Notes: generated by a model from the sequence alone, not told the origin. A stretch of 64,000 nt of DNA from Paraescarpia echinospica (GCA_020002185.1 CM034544.1:33021024-33085023), one strand, 5' to 3'. Counted from the stretch's first letter, positions 46,579 through 60,512 are shown. Translations and numbers: made by a program.

Positions 46579-48536
46579 TAATAATAAGATAACTTTTTTG
46601 TACCTAAATCCTCAGAAACCAAGCTCAGAGGCGCATACAAAAGGGTTAGTCAATATCAAAATCGATAAGCCGTATTAAAGTCGACAACAGATGGATCGAT
46701 ATACCAGGGAGCTAAGGTGGATATGTAAGGTGCCTCCTCGGCTCTCTACAGAGCACATCCGGTGGAGAAAGCTCTCAAGATTTCGCACTACAGGGCACTG
46801 GAGGGCACCGTTGTCTTGTAAGTTCACTTCCGCTGTCTCAAATTCTCACGCCTCATTCACGCCCCTCTGTTGGAGTGGTTCACCCTCCCAGACAGGAGGC
46901 ATTGAAGGCATGACAATAGGGCGGTGATAGCCTGCTCAATGCCACTACCTGCGGTGAGGCTGGTGAAAGATAGGCAAAAAAAAGGGGGGGCAGGAGGGCA
47001 ATAACTGAGCACCAATTGACAGCCAAGGCTTGGTTGTGTTGTGTCTAGGTATGGTCACACCTGTCAGTATTACCTTGACCACTTAGGACATCTTACATGT
47101 ATTCATCCTCTTCCCTTGTTCCCCTGCTGCCTGGGGCAACCCCCAGCACCCACAATGCAGTGGCTCCCACAGCCTCCCATACCTGTACGGAAGCAGCTGG
47201 TTCCCATCCCCTGCTACCTGCATACTTCACTTGTCTTCCCTCCTCACAAGCCCTAGTATCTACCCTACAACATTATTATTTACACCCTACAGCACCATTT
47301 GCAACACCCCATACAATGTCCCCTACGGCACTATGCGCCCCCTACCCTTGCAGCAATTTGGCTTGATTTGACTTGGGTAACATTTGTTGAAGTGATTTTA
47401 AAAGAGAATGTTAACGCCAAGTGTTGTGCAATACGTGCCCCTCTATGACGTGGGGTTTTACAGATTCAGACAGTGCCTGCAGGACCACAACTCTATAAGG
47501 TTGGACTGGTGGATTTCCACCAAACAACAATAATAGGGGCCAGAAAATAATGTTGGGTTTGCGGTTAAGTTTCTATGCCGACCAGTCTTATAGCTGCAGA
47601 GTCATTGAATGTTCACTACCCCCCCTAATACAGCACAACCACAGTACAGAAAATCACTGCTAGTTGCACAAATGCTTGACACACATCACAGTTTGGAAAC
47701 ATACGCATGACATTAGACATTAAAGACAGAACCTAAAAATCAGCACAATTTAGTTCTTCTGATGAACATGTAATTTGCCATTACAAATGGTGAAGAAACA
47801 GTGAGAAAGCAAGTGTCGTTGGTCAACTAACATAACATCACCAAACAGACAGCCTCCGGAATGACAGACAGTTGTAGCATACAGAGGATGACACAAAATA
47901 GTATTCACCAAAAAATCTGCATGTTAAAAACTTGACCTCACTCACTTATAATCCGTAACATTTGACATGTCAGCTTTGACCTAGATGGGATAAATAAGAA
48001 AGTAGTTGCCTCTGAAAAACCTGCAACATGGCATCATTGAGAAAGACAACAAAGAACTACACTGGTTTTACACTTGTCGCAAAAGAAAATTTTTTCTGTG
48101 TGCTGCTTAAAAAAATAGCTGTATCCTGCTCAAACACAGCGATCACAGTCTCACTTCAAACTTGGCAAAGTGACTTCAGGGTTTGATTTACAACGCAATG
48201 GGGTGGCATTTAACTCAACACAAATGCCCAGAAGCTGAACAATTCTGTATGAGCTAGATTCTACACATTACTGATTGTTGGAGAACAATGTGATTTTTGA
48301 AGTAGCAACTGCTTTGATTGAAACAGCTCCAGGCTTAAGATTAGTACCATCCAATTGTTTGCTAACATTCCAGAAATGCGACATCTCTAGTAGAAGAAAT
48401 ACAGTATCTGTGGAAGTTGAACACTTCTAACTAGTAGTTACATACTAAATACACATTTCTAAATAGGTCAAGACTTTGTGGAGAGCCACACTATATCGTA
48501 AATAAAGGCAGCATATGCAGACTACTCTGGTTAAAT
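46579..48536. other. Unique DNA
   Basis: No gene recognised. A 78-codon frame at 46691-46927 is in locally GC-richer sequence but matches nothing I know. C/T-rich sequence at 47100-47350 carries short degenerate CCCTAC repeats. Confidence 0.45.
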
Positions 48537-48938
48537 TATGTATACTAACTTTTCGAACTTTAAAATAAAAGGTATTATCCATACAAAAAATTATCCATAC
48601 AACCACGGGTTCAAAACTTTAAGCAGACCACCTTTGGTCTGCACAAAAAAGCGGTCTGCCTAAGGCGGCACAAAATGCATATTTGATCTGTGTATGCTGG
48701 TCTTACAAGTATATATATATATGTACGTATATATACATATATATATATATATATAAATACACACACATATATATATATATATATACACTGTATACTCCTA
48801 ACATCAGCATACGTCGACCAAATATGCATAAGGGGCCGCCGTTTTTAAGCAGATCAGAGCCGGTCTGCATGAAGTTTTGACCCCTGGTTGCATAGACAAT
48901 ATCTTTTATTTTAAAGTTTGAACTGTTAATATACATAG
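48537..48938. mobile_element. Fold-back element, about 400 bp
   Basis: Long imperfect inverted repeat. Left-arm blocks TATGTATACTAAC, AACTTTAAAATAAAAGGTAT, GGGTTCAAAACTTTAAGCAG, AATGCATATTTGATC and GTATGCTGGTCTTAC have complements in the same order in the right arm (for example ATGCAACCAGGGGTCAAAAC on the minus strand). The centre is a TA/TG tract (48711-48785). The left arm has an extra 16-bp duplication (AAAAATTATCCATAC) and a small GCAGACC/GGTCTGC hairpin. No coding frame. Confidence 0.8.
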
Positions 48939-49759
48939 TATACCCAAATATATAATGATATCAATAATTATTTGGACCCAAAAAATATTTTGAGAGACAC
49001 TTTCTCGGAGGTTGTATATCCTATCACTCATAATGGAGCGGTCGACCTATGCTGCCCTTAGGCTGATATATATATAATATATATATGTATGTATATATAT
49101 ATATCATTAGTATTGGGGCTAACTACAAGCCAATCAAGTTATTTTGGAGAATGCCTAAGACTGCCAGAGGGTCAAGTACATTACTACTTTGATTGATCTT
49201 AAAAGTAAAAGATAAGGTGCTTTGTAGGAACCAATCTTTACATAACAAATTACTGTATGGTACTAAGAAGTACATGTACCGTAACACGTGTCTAACTGTC
49301 CGGTCTTACAAAACATGCTTCACTCTAGGTTACTGCATCATATAGACTCCTGTCGGGTATTACAGTAAACAATGTTGTGTGTTCAGTTAATACATTGCCG
49401 GTCATTGCCCGGACATAACAAAGACACCACAACATAAAACAAAGGTTCAATGGACCAACCAACAACTTGAGACTCTGCCCTAGAGATCCCTGATACTGAT
49501 TTATGTGATGTTTAGGTTGAAGACAGTAAGAACGATATCAAGTCCAGTAAGCCAGCACATAAACCATGTGTGTGCTTAAAGCGCAGCGAGCGACCAGAGT
49601 TTTGAGCTGCACTGCTGCGGGGAGACGGGGCAGACTGTGGCTCACATGTTCATCTTGGCTTCATCCAGCAGGAAATAAAATACACCTACTAAAAAACTCT
49701 TGTTGTTGCTACTAAGCTCAGCTACGCGCTATTAGTATTTATCTTATTGCTGATAAAGA
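48939..49759. other. Unique DNA with a TA tract
   Basis: TA-rich palindromic tract at about 49064-49105; nothing else recognised. Confidence 0.5.
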
Positions 49760-51425
49760 CATGGTCCTGTAGTCTCTAGTAGCTGATAGAAGACTTAGAC
49801 TTGATCCTCTGGTCTCTAATAGCTGATAGATTACTTAGACATGGTCCTGTAGTCTCTAGTAGCTGATAGAAGACTTAGACATGGTCCTGTGGTCTCTAGT
49901 AGCTGACAGAAGACTTAGACATGGTCCTGTGGTCTCTAGTAGCTGACAGAAGACTTAGACATGGTCCTGTAGTCTCTAGTAGCTGACAGAAGACTTAGAC
50001 ATGGCCCTGTGGTCTCTAATAGCTTATAAAAGACTTAGACATGGTACTGTGGTCTTTAATAGCTGATAGAATAGTTACACAACTTAGACATGGTCCTGTG
50101 GTCTCTAGTAGCTGATAGAGGACTTAGACAACTTAGGCGTGGTCCTGTAGTCTTTAGTAGCTGATAGAGGACTTACACAGCTTATACATGGTTCTGTAGT
50201 CTCTAGTAGCTCATAGAGGACTTAGACAACTTAGGCATTGTCCTGTAGTCTTTAGTAGCTGATAGAGGACTTACAACAACTTATACATGGTTCTGTAGTC
50301 TCTAGTAGCTGATAGAGGACTTAGACAACTTATACATGGTCCTGTGGTCTCTAGTAGCTGATAGAGGACTTACACAACTTATACATGGTCCGGTGGTCTC
50401 TAGTAGCTGATAGAGGGCTTACACAACTTATACATGGTCCGGTGGTCTCTAGTAGCTGATAGAGGGCTTACACAACTTATACATGGTCCTGTGGTCTCTA
50501 GCAGCTGAGAGAGGATTTACACAACTTATACATGGCCCTGTGGTCTCTAGTAGCTGATAGAGGGCTTACACAACTTATACATGGTCCTGTGGTCTCTAGT
50601 AGCTGATAGAGGGCTTACACAACTTATACATGGTCCTGTGGTCTCTAGTAGCTGACAGAGGACTTATACAACTTATACATGGTTCTGTGATCATTAATAG
50701 TAGCTGACAGAGGGCTTACACAACATATACATGGTCCTGTGGTCTCTAGTAGCTGACATAGGACTTACACAACTTTATACATGGTCCTGCGGTCTCTAGT
50801 AGCTGATAGAGGACTTACACAACTTATACATGGTCCTATGATCTCTAGTAGCTGACAGAGGACTTACACAACTTTATACATGGTCCTGCGGTCTCTAGTA
50901 GCTGATAGAGGACTTACACAACTTATACATGGTCCTGTGGTGTCTAGTAGCTGATAGAGGGCTTATACAACTTATACATGGTCCCGTGGTCTCTAGTAGC
51001 TGATAGAGGACTTACACAACTTATACATGGTCCCGTGATCTCTAGTAGCTGACAGAGGGCTTACAAAACTTATACATGGTCCTGTGGTCTCTAGTAGCTG
51101 ACAGAGGGCTTACACAACTTATACATGGTTGTGGTCTCTAGTAGCTGACAGAGGGCTTATACAACTTATACATGGTCCTGTGGTCTTTAGTAACTGATAG
51201 AGGACTTACACACCTTAGGCATGGTCCTGTGGTCTCTAGTAGCTGATAGAGGGCTTACACAACTTATATATGGTCCTGTGGTCTCTAGTAGCTGATAGAG
51301 GGCTTACACAACTTATACATGGTCCTGTGGTCTCTAGTAGCTGATAGAGGGCTTACACAACATAGCCATGGTCCTGTGGTCTCTAGTAGCTGATAGAGGA
51401 CTTAGATAACATATCCATGGTCCTG
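49760..51425. repeat. 40-bp array changing to 49-bp array, about 35 copies
   Basis: The left units are 40 bp (TGGTCCTGTAGTCTCTAGTA, GCTGATAGAAGACTTAGACA). From about 50050 the units gain ACAACTTATACA and become 49-50 bp. The transition zone (50050-50290) has mixed lengths. Confidence 0.96.
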
Positions 51426-51556
51426 TGGTAACAACTATGTAACAATTGTGTCGTTGCTTACAATGAAACAAACATTTACAAACAACTTGAGCACAAACCA
51501 CTGAGTTGCACTGTGGCATCAGATATCGACTGTGACAGCCAGTTGTACTAAGTAGG

Positions 51557-53180
51557 GCCTACAGGCACCCTCACCTGATCTAGTTCAAGTAAAAGTACAA
51601 ATGATCATTAACCTACAGGCACCCTCACCTGATCTAGTTCAAGTAAAAGTACAAATGATCATTAACCTACAGGCACCCTCACCTGATCTAGTTCAAGTAA
51701 AAGTACAAATGATCATTAACCTACAGGCACCCTCACCTGATCTAGTTCAAGTAAAAGTACAAATGATCATTAACCTACAGGCACCCTCACCTGATCTAGT
51801 TCAAGTAAAAGTACAAATGATCATTACCCTACAGGCACCCTCACCTGATCTAGTTCAAGTAAAAGTACAAATGATCATTAACCTACAGGCACCCTCACCT
51901 GATCTAGTTCAAGTAAAAGTACAAATGATCATTAACCTACAGGCACCCTCACCTGATCTAGTTCAAGTAAAAGTACAAATGATCATTAACCTACAGGCAC
52001 CCTCACCTGATCTAGTTAAAATAAAAGTACAAATGATCATTAACCTACAGGCACCCTCACCTGATCTAGTTCAAGTAAAAGTACAAATGATCATTACCCT
52101 ACAGGCACCCTCACCTGATCTAGTTCAAGTAAAAGTACAAATGATCATTAACCTACAGGCACCCTCACCTGATCTAGTTAAAATAAAAGTACAAATGATC
52201 ATTAACCTACAGGCACCCTCACCTGATCTAGTTCAAGTAAAAGTACAAATGATCATTACCCTACAGGCACCCTCACCTGATCTAGTTCAAGTAAAAGTAC
52301 AAATGATCATTAACCTACAGGCACCCTCACCTGATCTAGTTCAAGTAAAAGTACAAATGATCATTAACCTACAGGCACCCTCACCTGATCTAGTTCAAGT
52401 AAAAGTACAAATGATCATTAACCTACAGGCACCCTCACCTGATCTAGTTCAAGTAAAAGTACAAATGATCATTAACCTACAGGCACCCTCACCTGATCTA
52501 GTTCAAGTAAAAGTACAAATGATCATTAACCCTACAGGCACCCTCACCTGATCTAGTTCAAGTAAAAGTACAAATGATCATTAACCTACAGGCACCCTCA
52601 CCTGATCTAGTTCAAGTAAAAGTACAAATGATCATTAACCTACAGGCACCCTCACCTGATCTAGTTCAAGTAAAAGTACAAATGATCATTAACCTACAGG
52701 CACCCTCACCTGATCTAGTTAAGGTAAAAGTACAAATGATCATTAACCTACAGGCACCCTCACCTGATCTAGTTCAAGTAAAAGTACAAATGATCATTAC
52801 CCTACAGGCACCCTCACCTGATCTAGTTCAAGTAAAAGTACAAATGATCATTAACCTACAGGCACCCTCACCTGATCTAGTTAAAATAAAAGTACAAATG
52901 ATCATTAACCTACAGGCACCCTCACCTGATCTAGTTCAAGTAATAGTACAAATGATAATTAACCTACAGGCACCATCACCTGATCTAGTTCAAGTAAAAG
53001 TACAAATGATCATTAACCTACAGGCACCCTCACCTGATCTAGTTCAAGTAAAAGTACAAATGATCATTAACCTACAGGCACCCTCACCTGATCTAGTTCA
53101 AGTAAAAGTACAAATGATCATTAACCTACAGGCACCCTCACCTGATCTAATTCAAGTAAAAGTACAAATGATCATTAACA
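51557..53180. repeat. 54-bp minisatellite, 30 copies
   Basis: The unit contains CTACAGGCACCCTCACCTGA, TCTAGTTCAAGTAAAAGTAC and AAATGATCATTAAC. Very homogeneous; variants are TTAAAATAAAAG and ATTACCC. The palindrome AATGATCATT occurs in nearly every unit. One extra C at about 52531 shifts the otherwise open frame. Confidence 0.98.
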
Positions 53181-54154
53181 TACTTCACATAAAAGCAGTT
53201 TCACACGCAGTTGTCAAATACACATCATGATAAATGTAATCGCAAATGCATACCCAAAACTATAATTGTATTTCTAGATGTGATAATCATGAACGAACAT
53301 ATTAAAAATATATGCTACGTAAGTACTGTAAATTTATACAACTTACAACAATAATTACACAATATTTTATAATAAAACCCGAAAATGTGGGTGTCTTCAA
53401 GACCCTCAAACAGTTCTCCAGGCAGTGCCAGGGCAGTTATGTTCCTCATCTGACATTTATGAGGTCAGACCTATGCACTCAATCCCAGACAGTTTCAGAT
53501 ATATACACCAGGTGGGGGGGACGAGGGGGCAGAAATAGCACAAATTGTTTCTTTTGTGCTCAAATGCTAACATTGGCTATCTGTTTGTTCTATAATTGAA
53601 CAGAATTTTGGAGGTAGCCAAGAAAGAGTATGTATTTACATAATTGAGTTTATTTAAAGTTTAGTCTTGGTGTGGTCATGGCACGGACCTCTGACCACAG
53701 GTAACCATTGGGGGAGACATTCCTAACTTTTTTTTGAAAAATAGGCAGGTTAATTAATGCCTCGAGAGAAATCAGTCGGAAATGTACGTATTTTTAATTT
53801 ATGGGGAATGTCCAATAGTTTAATTGGTAAATCGACCTGGAACAATTATATAACTTTGCAATTCACCAGATGGCGCTTCAGTCATCATAACGTAAAACTA
53901 CTTGCGTCCACTCATGGTGACCAATTTTCTTTTATATAAAGTTAAATAACTGTTTAAATTAATTCATAGGGTGGCTCATGTGTCAACGGCAACAGTCAGT
54001 GTTAGTTGGGGCCCTGTTACGACATATCTTATATTTTCTACCCTACATTACATTTCTTTTCATGTCAACTTGATTACAACATTTTGTAACAATTATCAAT
54101 TCTGTTGTATTGCGTATTTTGGGAGAAATAAATATTTCCTGTTCTTGCTCCTGT
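53181..54154. other. Unique AT-rich DNA
   Basis: No element or exon recognised. Confidence 0.5.
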
Positions 54155-55786
54155 TGACACCCTCATCAACCGTTGTCAGAACACAAAACACCCTCATCAA
54201 CCGTTGTCAGAACACAAAACACCCTCATCAACCATTGTCAGAACACAAAACACCCTCATCAACCATTGTCAGAACACAAAACATCCTCATCAACCATTGT
54301 CAGAACACAAAACACCCTCGTCAACCGTTGTCAGAACACAAAACATCCTCATCAACCGTTGTCAGAACACAAAACACCCTCATCAACCGTTGTCAGAACA
54401 CAAAACTACTGCATCCACTCAAAGTCAGCACACATCTGCATCAACCGTTGTCAGAACACAAAACTACCTGCATCCACTCAAAGTCAGCACACATCCACAT
54501 CAACCATTGTCAGAACACAAAACTACCTGCATCCATTCAAAGTCAGCACACATCCACATCAACCGTTGTCAGAACACAAAACTACCTGCATCCACTCAAA
54601 GTCAGCACACATCCACATCAACCGTTGTCAGAACACAAAACTACTGCATCCACTCAAAGTCAGCACACATCCACATCAACCGTTGTCAGAACACAAAACT
54701 ACCTGCATCCACTCAAAGTTAGCACACATCTTCATCAACCGTTGTCAGAACACAAAACTACCTGCATCCACTCAAAGTCAGCACACATCCACATCAACCG
54801 TTGTCAGAACACAAAACTACTGCATCCACTCAAAGTCAGCACACATCCACATCAACTGTTGTCAGAACACAAAACTACTGCATCCACTCAAAGTCAGCAC
54901 ACATCCACATCAACCGTTGTCAGAACACAAAACTACTGCATCCACTCAAAGTCAGCACGCATCCACATCAACCGTTGTCAGAACACAAAACTACTGCATC
55001 CACTCAAAGTTAGCACACATCCACATCAACCGTTGTCAGAACACAAAACTACCTGCATCCACTCAAAGTCAGCACACATCCTCATCAACCATTGTCAGAA
55101 CACAAAACACCCTCATCAACCGTTGTCAGAACACAAAACTACTGCATCCACTCAAAGTCAGCACACATCCACATCAACCGTTGTCAGAACACAAAACTAC
55201 CTGCATCCACTCAAAGTTAGCACACATCTTCATCAACCGTTGTCAGAACACAAAACTACCTGCATCCACTCAAAGTCAGCACACATCCACATCAACCGTT
55301 GTCAGAACACAAAACTACTGCATCCACTCAAAGTCAGCACACATCCACATCAACCGTTGTCAGAACACAAAACTACTGCATCCACTCAAAGTCAGCACAT
55401 ATCCACATCAACCGTTGTCAGAACACAAAACTACTGCATCCACTCAAAGTTAGCACACATCCACATCAACCGTTGTCAGAACACAAAACTACTGCATCTC
55501 AAAGTCAGCACACATCAAAGTCAGCACACATCCTCATCAACCATTGTCAGAACACAAAACACCCTCATCAACCGTTGTCAGAACACAAAACTACTGCATC
55601 CACTCAAAGTCAGCACACATCCGTTAGCACACATCCACATCAACCGTTGTCAGAACACAAAACTGCATGGTCAGCACACATCCTCATCAACCATTGTCAG
55701 AACACAAAACACCCTCATCAACCGTTGTCAGAACACAAAACTACTGCATCCACTCAAAGTCAGCACACATCCGCATCAACCTGGAA
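54155..55786. repeat. Composite 31/58-59-bp minisatellite, about 31 copies
   Basis: The left part is 31-bp units (CCCTCATCAACCGTTGTCAG, AACACAAAACA). From about 54405 the units are 58-59 bp, made by adding TGCATCCACTCAAAGTCAGC and ACACATCCACATC. The 31-bp form reappears at 55085, 55535 and 55690. Frames stay open across it by chance; no protein is inferred. Confidence 0.96.
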
Positions 55787-58309
55787 AATGGGAAAAGAAA
55801 CATTATTTTGTGTGTCATGAAAAAGAACAAATCCCCGTGGAACCAACTCTGTGGACGTAGTATCTTAAGTCACTGTTTTGAGATTCACCCTCAGAAGAAA
55901 ACTGGTCTGCTATAGAGAGAGTGACACCTCATCAAATACATCCCTGTCACGTTCAACGTAGACGTCATACATGTCAACACTTACCCTGCATAGTAAACCT
56001 CACGTTGATAATACAGCACTTATAAATAGTACTTGCTTTAGGTATAAATTAACGTAATATTTGATGAGATCCAGTAAGTGATTCAAGCCATTGCTTCATC
56101 TGTCAGTCCCATTTTCTGATACCAAACCAAGAATGCCAGAGAGGAAGGAAACAAAATTGCATAATCCAGTCAGTTTAGTTCAGTAATCTGTCAACAAATA
56201 TGGTAATCCACAAAACCCTATCTAGACCACTAGACATTATATCATATGTGACCCACCTTAACAAAATAAGTCGCATGTCAGAAATTTTTAATATTGAGTT
56301 ATTAGTAGCGTTGGAAAGAGCAGAATCTCTGCTTTCACATGGTGTATCATGTAAGAAGATATCTTAATTCTAACTGAAGTTATGGCTTAACAAACACATG
56401 TGGGGTAGAAACCTTCAAACCCAGAAAACGGCCGTCAAAGTTGATGCAAATTATTCGTTATGTTTCATGAAATGTAAATTAGTTACCATCTTCCAAGCTC
56501 TCTGGAGGTCACAGAATGTAGTTATTAGCATATGTATGCCCATATATGGGAAGATGACGTGTCAAGCTTTGTGGTGATATCCCATATGTTAGGAGCTTTC
56601 CAAAATTAGCAGTTGCAATCACTGATGTTTGCCTGTTTCCTGATGCTATATATCATTTCCCATGCCATTTGCAGTTGCAAATGATTTCACTGTCTTGTCT
56701 TCTATTTACCAAATTTACGCTTCCTGTGAAATGTAATTTGTTTAGGAACCTCTAAACTAAAATTATCATTGAGAGTTTCCATAGCAACTAGACTCTTTCT
56801 GGCACATGTCACTAATTGTGTTTACAATCTGAAGTAGTAGTGGTGACTTAAGGACCAAGACTACTGGATACACAACTCACTGGGGAGTTTATTTTTAGAG
56901 CAAACAAAACATTGACTGCTGGAAAGACTGACAAGTTGCCAGGGTCTGAAGTTGGATCATCAAATGTAGTGTTGTTGCTTCATCACAATGTGGTGTTCTA
57001 AGTGATGACAGGTTATTCAAAACTTTAAAAATAAAGTACTAGCAAGTGTCAGAAAGCTTAGTAATCTTATGCAAAATCTATGGTGCACATTCTGGCTTGA
57101 GAAATAAATACAGTGCACCTCTCTATTAAGGCCAACCTCGGGAATGGGCAAAAGTGACCAGAGTAGCAAAGTGACTGTATAAGCGAGACAGATTTGCTAT
57201 TCTTTACTGTCACAGAAATTATCTGGGACTATCGTAGGGTGACCTTAATTATGAGGTGGCTGTATTACAGAGGTGACCATAAAGCAAGGGTCCACTGCAG
57301 TAACTAGAAAAGGTTAATTTAATGTAAAAAGTGAGCCATATTTAAATAAAGGACATAGGATAATGGTACGGAGGCTGAATGTGCAATGACATTTGAGCCT
57401 GTACACTGGTGAAGCACATTCAATGGCCCAGATGTCAGACAAATAGCATGGCCTAGCATTAGCAGCAAATGACTATGTATGAGACAATATTAGGAGGTCA
57501 GATCGTCTGCCTGATATGTTAATAGTCATAGTTACATCACATCTGCAAACTGCCAGTTTCATTGAAGTTCCAGTATTATCAGAAATGTCCCAGCCCTGCG
57601 AAATAACACTATCTCCATATATGGCCACAGCCACATCAGTCGCATGGTTCAAGTCGTCTGGACATGTTAAAATTATTGGTTTCATTGGTTGACTTTGTCA
57701 ATATTTACCATAAAATAGTCTCTTTGATGTAAAACTGGTTAAGTTTATATAACACAGCAAAAATAAAAGATCACAACAGTAACAGATAAGGATATTACCT
57801 TTGTAAGGATATTACTTTTGTAAGGATATTACTTTTAACCAACTAAAGTATTATAATAGTAATAAATTCAGTCTCCCAATATCCAGTAACACAACTGGAG
57901 AAAAAAATTTAGCTAAACAAAATTGGATTCCAATATTTTACCAAAGAAATGACTGTAAAATTATTACTTCTGAAACAAATCTACTGATAAATTTGCTCGG
58001 AGACATTCTGTACGTGACGGCGAGCCACACCAGACGATTCCTCTCAATAACTCTGTTAAACCCAACATTAGGAAGAGTTTCATTTCCCATCTTTAATGTG
58101 CATGAGGGATGAGAACGGACCGTCCCACTCTATCATCTAACTTGTACTTTGAGCCTTCCTTTCTCTTCCTCTGCCTTGACAACTCGTGAGAAGATGCAGG
58201 AATCTGCTGGCAACAGAGCCACGCCATGACTGATGCCTTCTATTCAACTAGTCGTTATCTGAAAAAATCTTTTACATCAGTTGAAGTGGAATAAAAAAAA
58301 ACTGATGCC
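55787..58309. other. Unique DNA with one dispersed element
   Basis: Contains the TIR element at 57110-57302, a 3-copy repeat of GTAAGGATATTACTTTT (57789-57838) and AT-rich unique sequence. At 56250-56290 TGTGACCCACCTTAAC with AAATAAGTCGCATGTC looks like the edge of a dispersed repeat, but no partner copy is in this window. Confidence 0.5.
57110..57302. mobile_element. Short TIR element (Tigger/pogo-like end)
   Basis: Left end CAGTGCACCTCTCTATTAAGG; complement of the right end CAGTGGACCCTTGCTTTATGG. The inside matches 30990-31094 (GGGACTATCGTAGGGTGACC, GAGGTGGCTGTATTA). At 193 bp it is non-autonomous. Confidence 0.7.
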
Positions 58310-58540
58310 ATCTGATGCCATCTGATGCATCTGATGCCATCTGATGCATCTGCATGAGGTCTTGTGTAGGGGGCTGGGTCTAGCTTGCAATGTTCTCCTA
58401 AACCATGGGTATGTCTTGAGTTACACATCTTGTCTTCAGTTATATATCATGTCTTGGGTTACATATCTTGTCTTGAGTTACACGGCTTGTCCTCACATGT
58501 CTTGTCTGATGTACATGCCTTGTCTTCAGTTACACGTTTT
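58300..58540. repeat. Small degenerate repeats
   Basis: CTGATGCCAT/CTGATGCAT units at about 58302-58352, and TCTTGAGTTACACATCTTG-type units at about 58410-58545. Confidence 0.75.
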
Positions 58541-58589
58541 GTCCTCACACGTCTAGAGCTGACTTTGTATGAGGGTGAAGCATGCAGTC

Positions 58590-59930
58590 CCCTGGCGTGT
58601 ACCCGACTGTGGTGTGTACCGGATTGTGTGGCATGTACCTGACAGTGGCGTGTACCTGACTGGTATGTACCTAACTGTGGTGTGTACCTGGTGGTGTGGT
58701 CTTTACCTGACTGTGGCGTGTACCTGACTGTGGCGTGTCGTACCTGACTGTGGCGTGTACCTAACTGTGGTGTGTACCTAACTGTGGTGTGTACCTGACT
58801 GTAGTATGTACCTGACTGTGGTGTGTACCTGGTGGTGTAGTCTATACCTGACTGTGGCGTGTACCTGACTGTGGCATGTACCTGACTGTGGCGTGTACCT
58901 GACTGTGGCGTGTACCTAACTGTGGTGTGTACCTGACTGTGGTATGTACCTGACTGTGGTGTGTACCTGGTGGTGTAGTCTATACCTGTGACGTGTACCT
59001 GGCTGTGGCGTGTACTGACTGTGGCGTGTACCTGACTGTGGCATGTACCTGACTGTGGCGTGTACCTGACTGGTGTGTACCTGATGGTGTGGTCTATACC
59101 TGACTGTGGCATGTACCTGACTGTGGCGTGTACCTGACTGTGGCGTGTACCTGATTGTGGTGTGTACCTGACTGTGGCGTGTACCTGACTGTGGCGTGTA
59201 CCTGATTGTGGTGTGTACCAGATTGTGGCGTGTACCTGACTGTGGCGTGTACCTGACTGTGGCGTGTACCTGACTGTGGCGTGTACCTGATTGTGGTGTG
59301 TACCTGACTGTGGTGTGTACCTGACTGTGGCGTGTATCTGACTGTGGTGTGTACCTGACTGTGGTGTGTACCTGACTGTGGTGTGTAGGTGTGTAGATGA
59401 GTGTTGTACCTCAGTCAGTCTCCCGGAGAAGAGCGCGAGATGTGGCATGTACCTGACTGTGGCGTGTACCTGACTGTGGTGTGTACCTGACTGTGGTGTG
59501 TAGGTGTGTAGATGAGTGTTGTACCTCAGTCAGTCTCCCGGAGAAGAGTGCGAGATGTGGCATGTACCTGACTGTGGCGTATACCTGAATGTGGTGTGTA
59601 CCTGACTGTGGTGTGTAGGTGTGTAGATGAGTGTTGTACCTCAGTCAGTCTCCCGGAGAAGAGCGCGAGATGTGGCATGTACCTGACTGTGGCGTGTACC
59701 TGACTGTGGTGTGTAGGTGTGTAGATGAGTGTTGTACCTCAGTCAGTCTCCCGGAGAAGAGCGCGAGATGTGGCATGTACCTGACTGTGGCGTGTACCTG
59801 ACTGTGGCGTGTACCTGACTGTGGCGTGTACCTGACTGTGGCGTGTACCTGATTGTGGTGTGTAGGTGTGTAGATGGGTGTTGTACCTCAGTCAGTCTCC
59901 CGGAGAAGAGCGCAAGATGTGGCAATGCGC
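58590..59930. repeat. 17-bp minisatellite with a higher-order insert
   Basis: Basic unit GTGTACCTGACTGTGGC, with variants. From 59380 a block of about 65 bp (TGTAGGTGTGTAGATGAG, CTCAGTCAGTCTCCCGGAGA, GAGCGCGAGATGTGGC) recurs five times, starting at about 59385, 59501, 59615, 59715 and 59862, with varying numbers of 17-bp units between. A TGGTGTGGTCTATACC variant block recurs earlier (58691, 58834, 58970, 59084). Confidence 0.95.
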
Positions 59931-60196
59931 CAAAGGAAACACATCAACCAAAATGACATAAACCCTTGGTATAAATAGACTTCTATCTGATCCTTATGTC
60001 AGTCTGCGTCCCTGGTTGGCTAGTTCCCTTCAACCACTCATAACATAACCATTCATTATCAAACACGTGAGAACTAATGTGGCATCAATATTTCTTATGT
60101 ATATATATTTATATAAGTATGAATGTCTTAAATGTTAATTTACTTGATAATTGGGCACATTTTGCAAACTGTTACATTATCTCCAACACTGTTATA

Positions 60197-60512
<316 letters not shown>

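Noticed and set aside
51601..53230. Two long frames of an 18-residue repeat
   Set aside because: Explained by the 54-bp array; they end at a single extra base near 52531 rather than at a selected stop.
53971..55860. 629-codon frame
   Set aside because: Runs through the 31/58-bp array, with three overlapping frames open in parallel. The unique part before the array has no recognisable domain.
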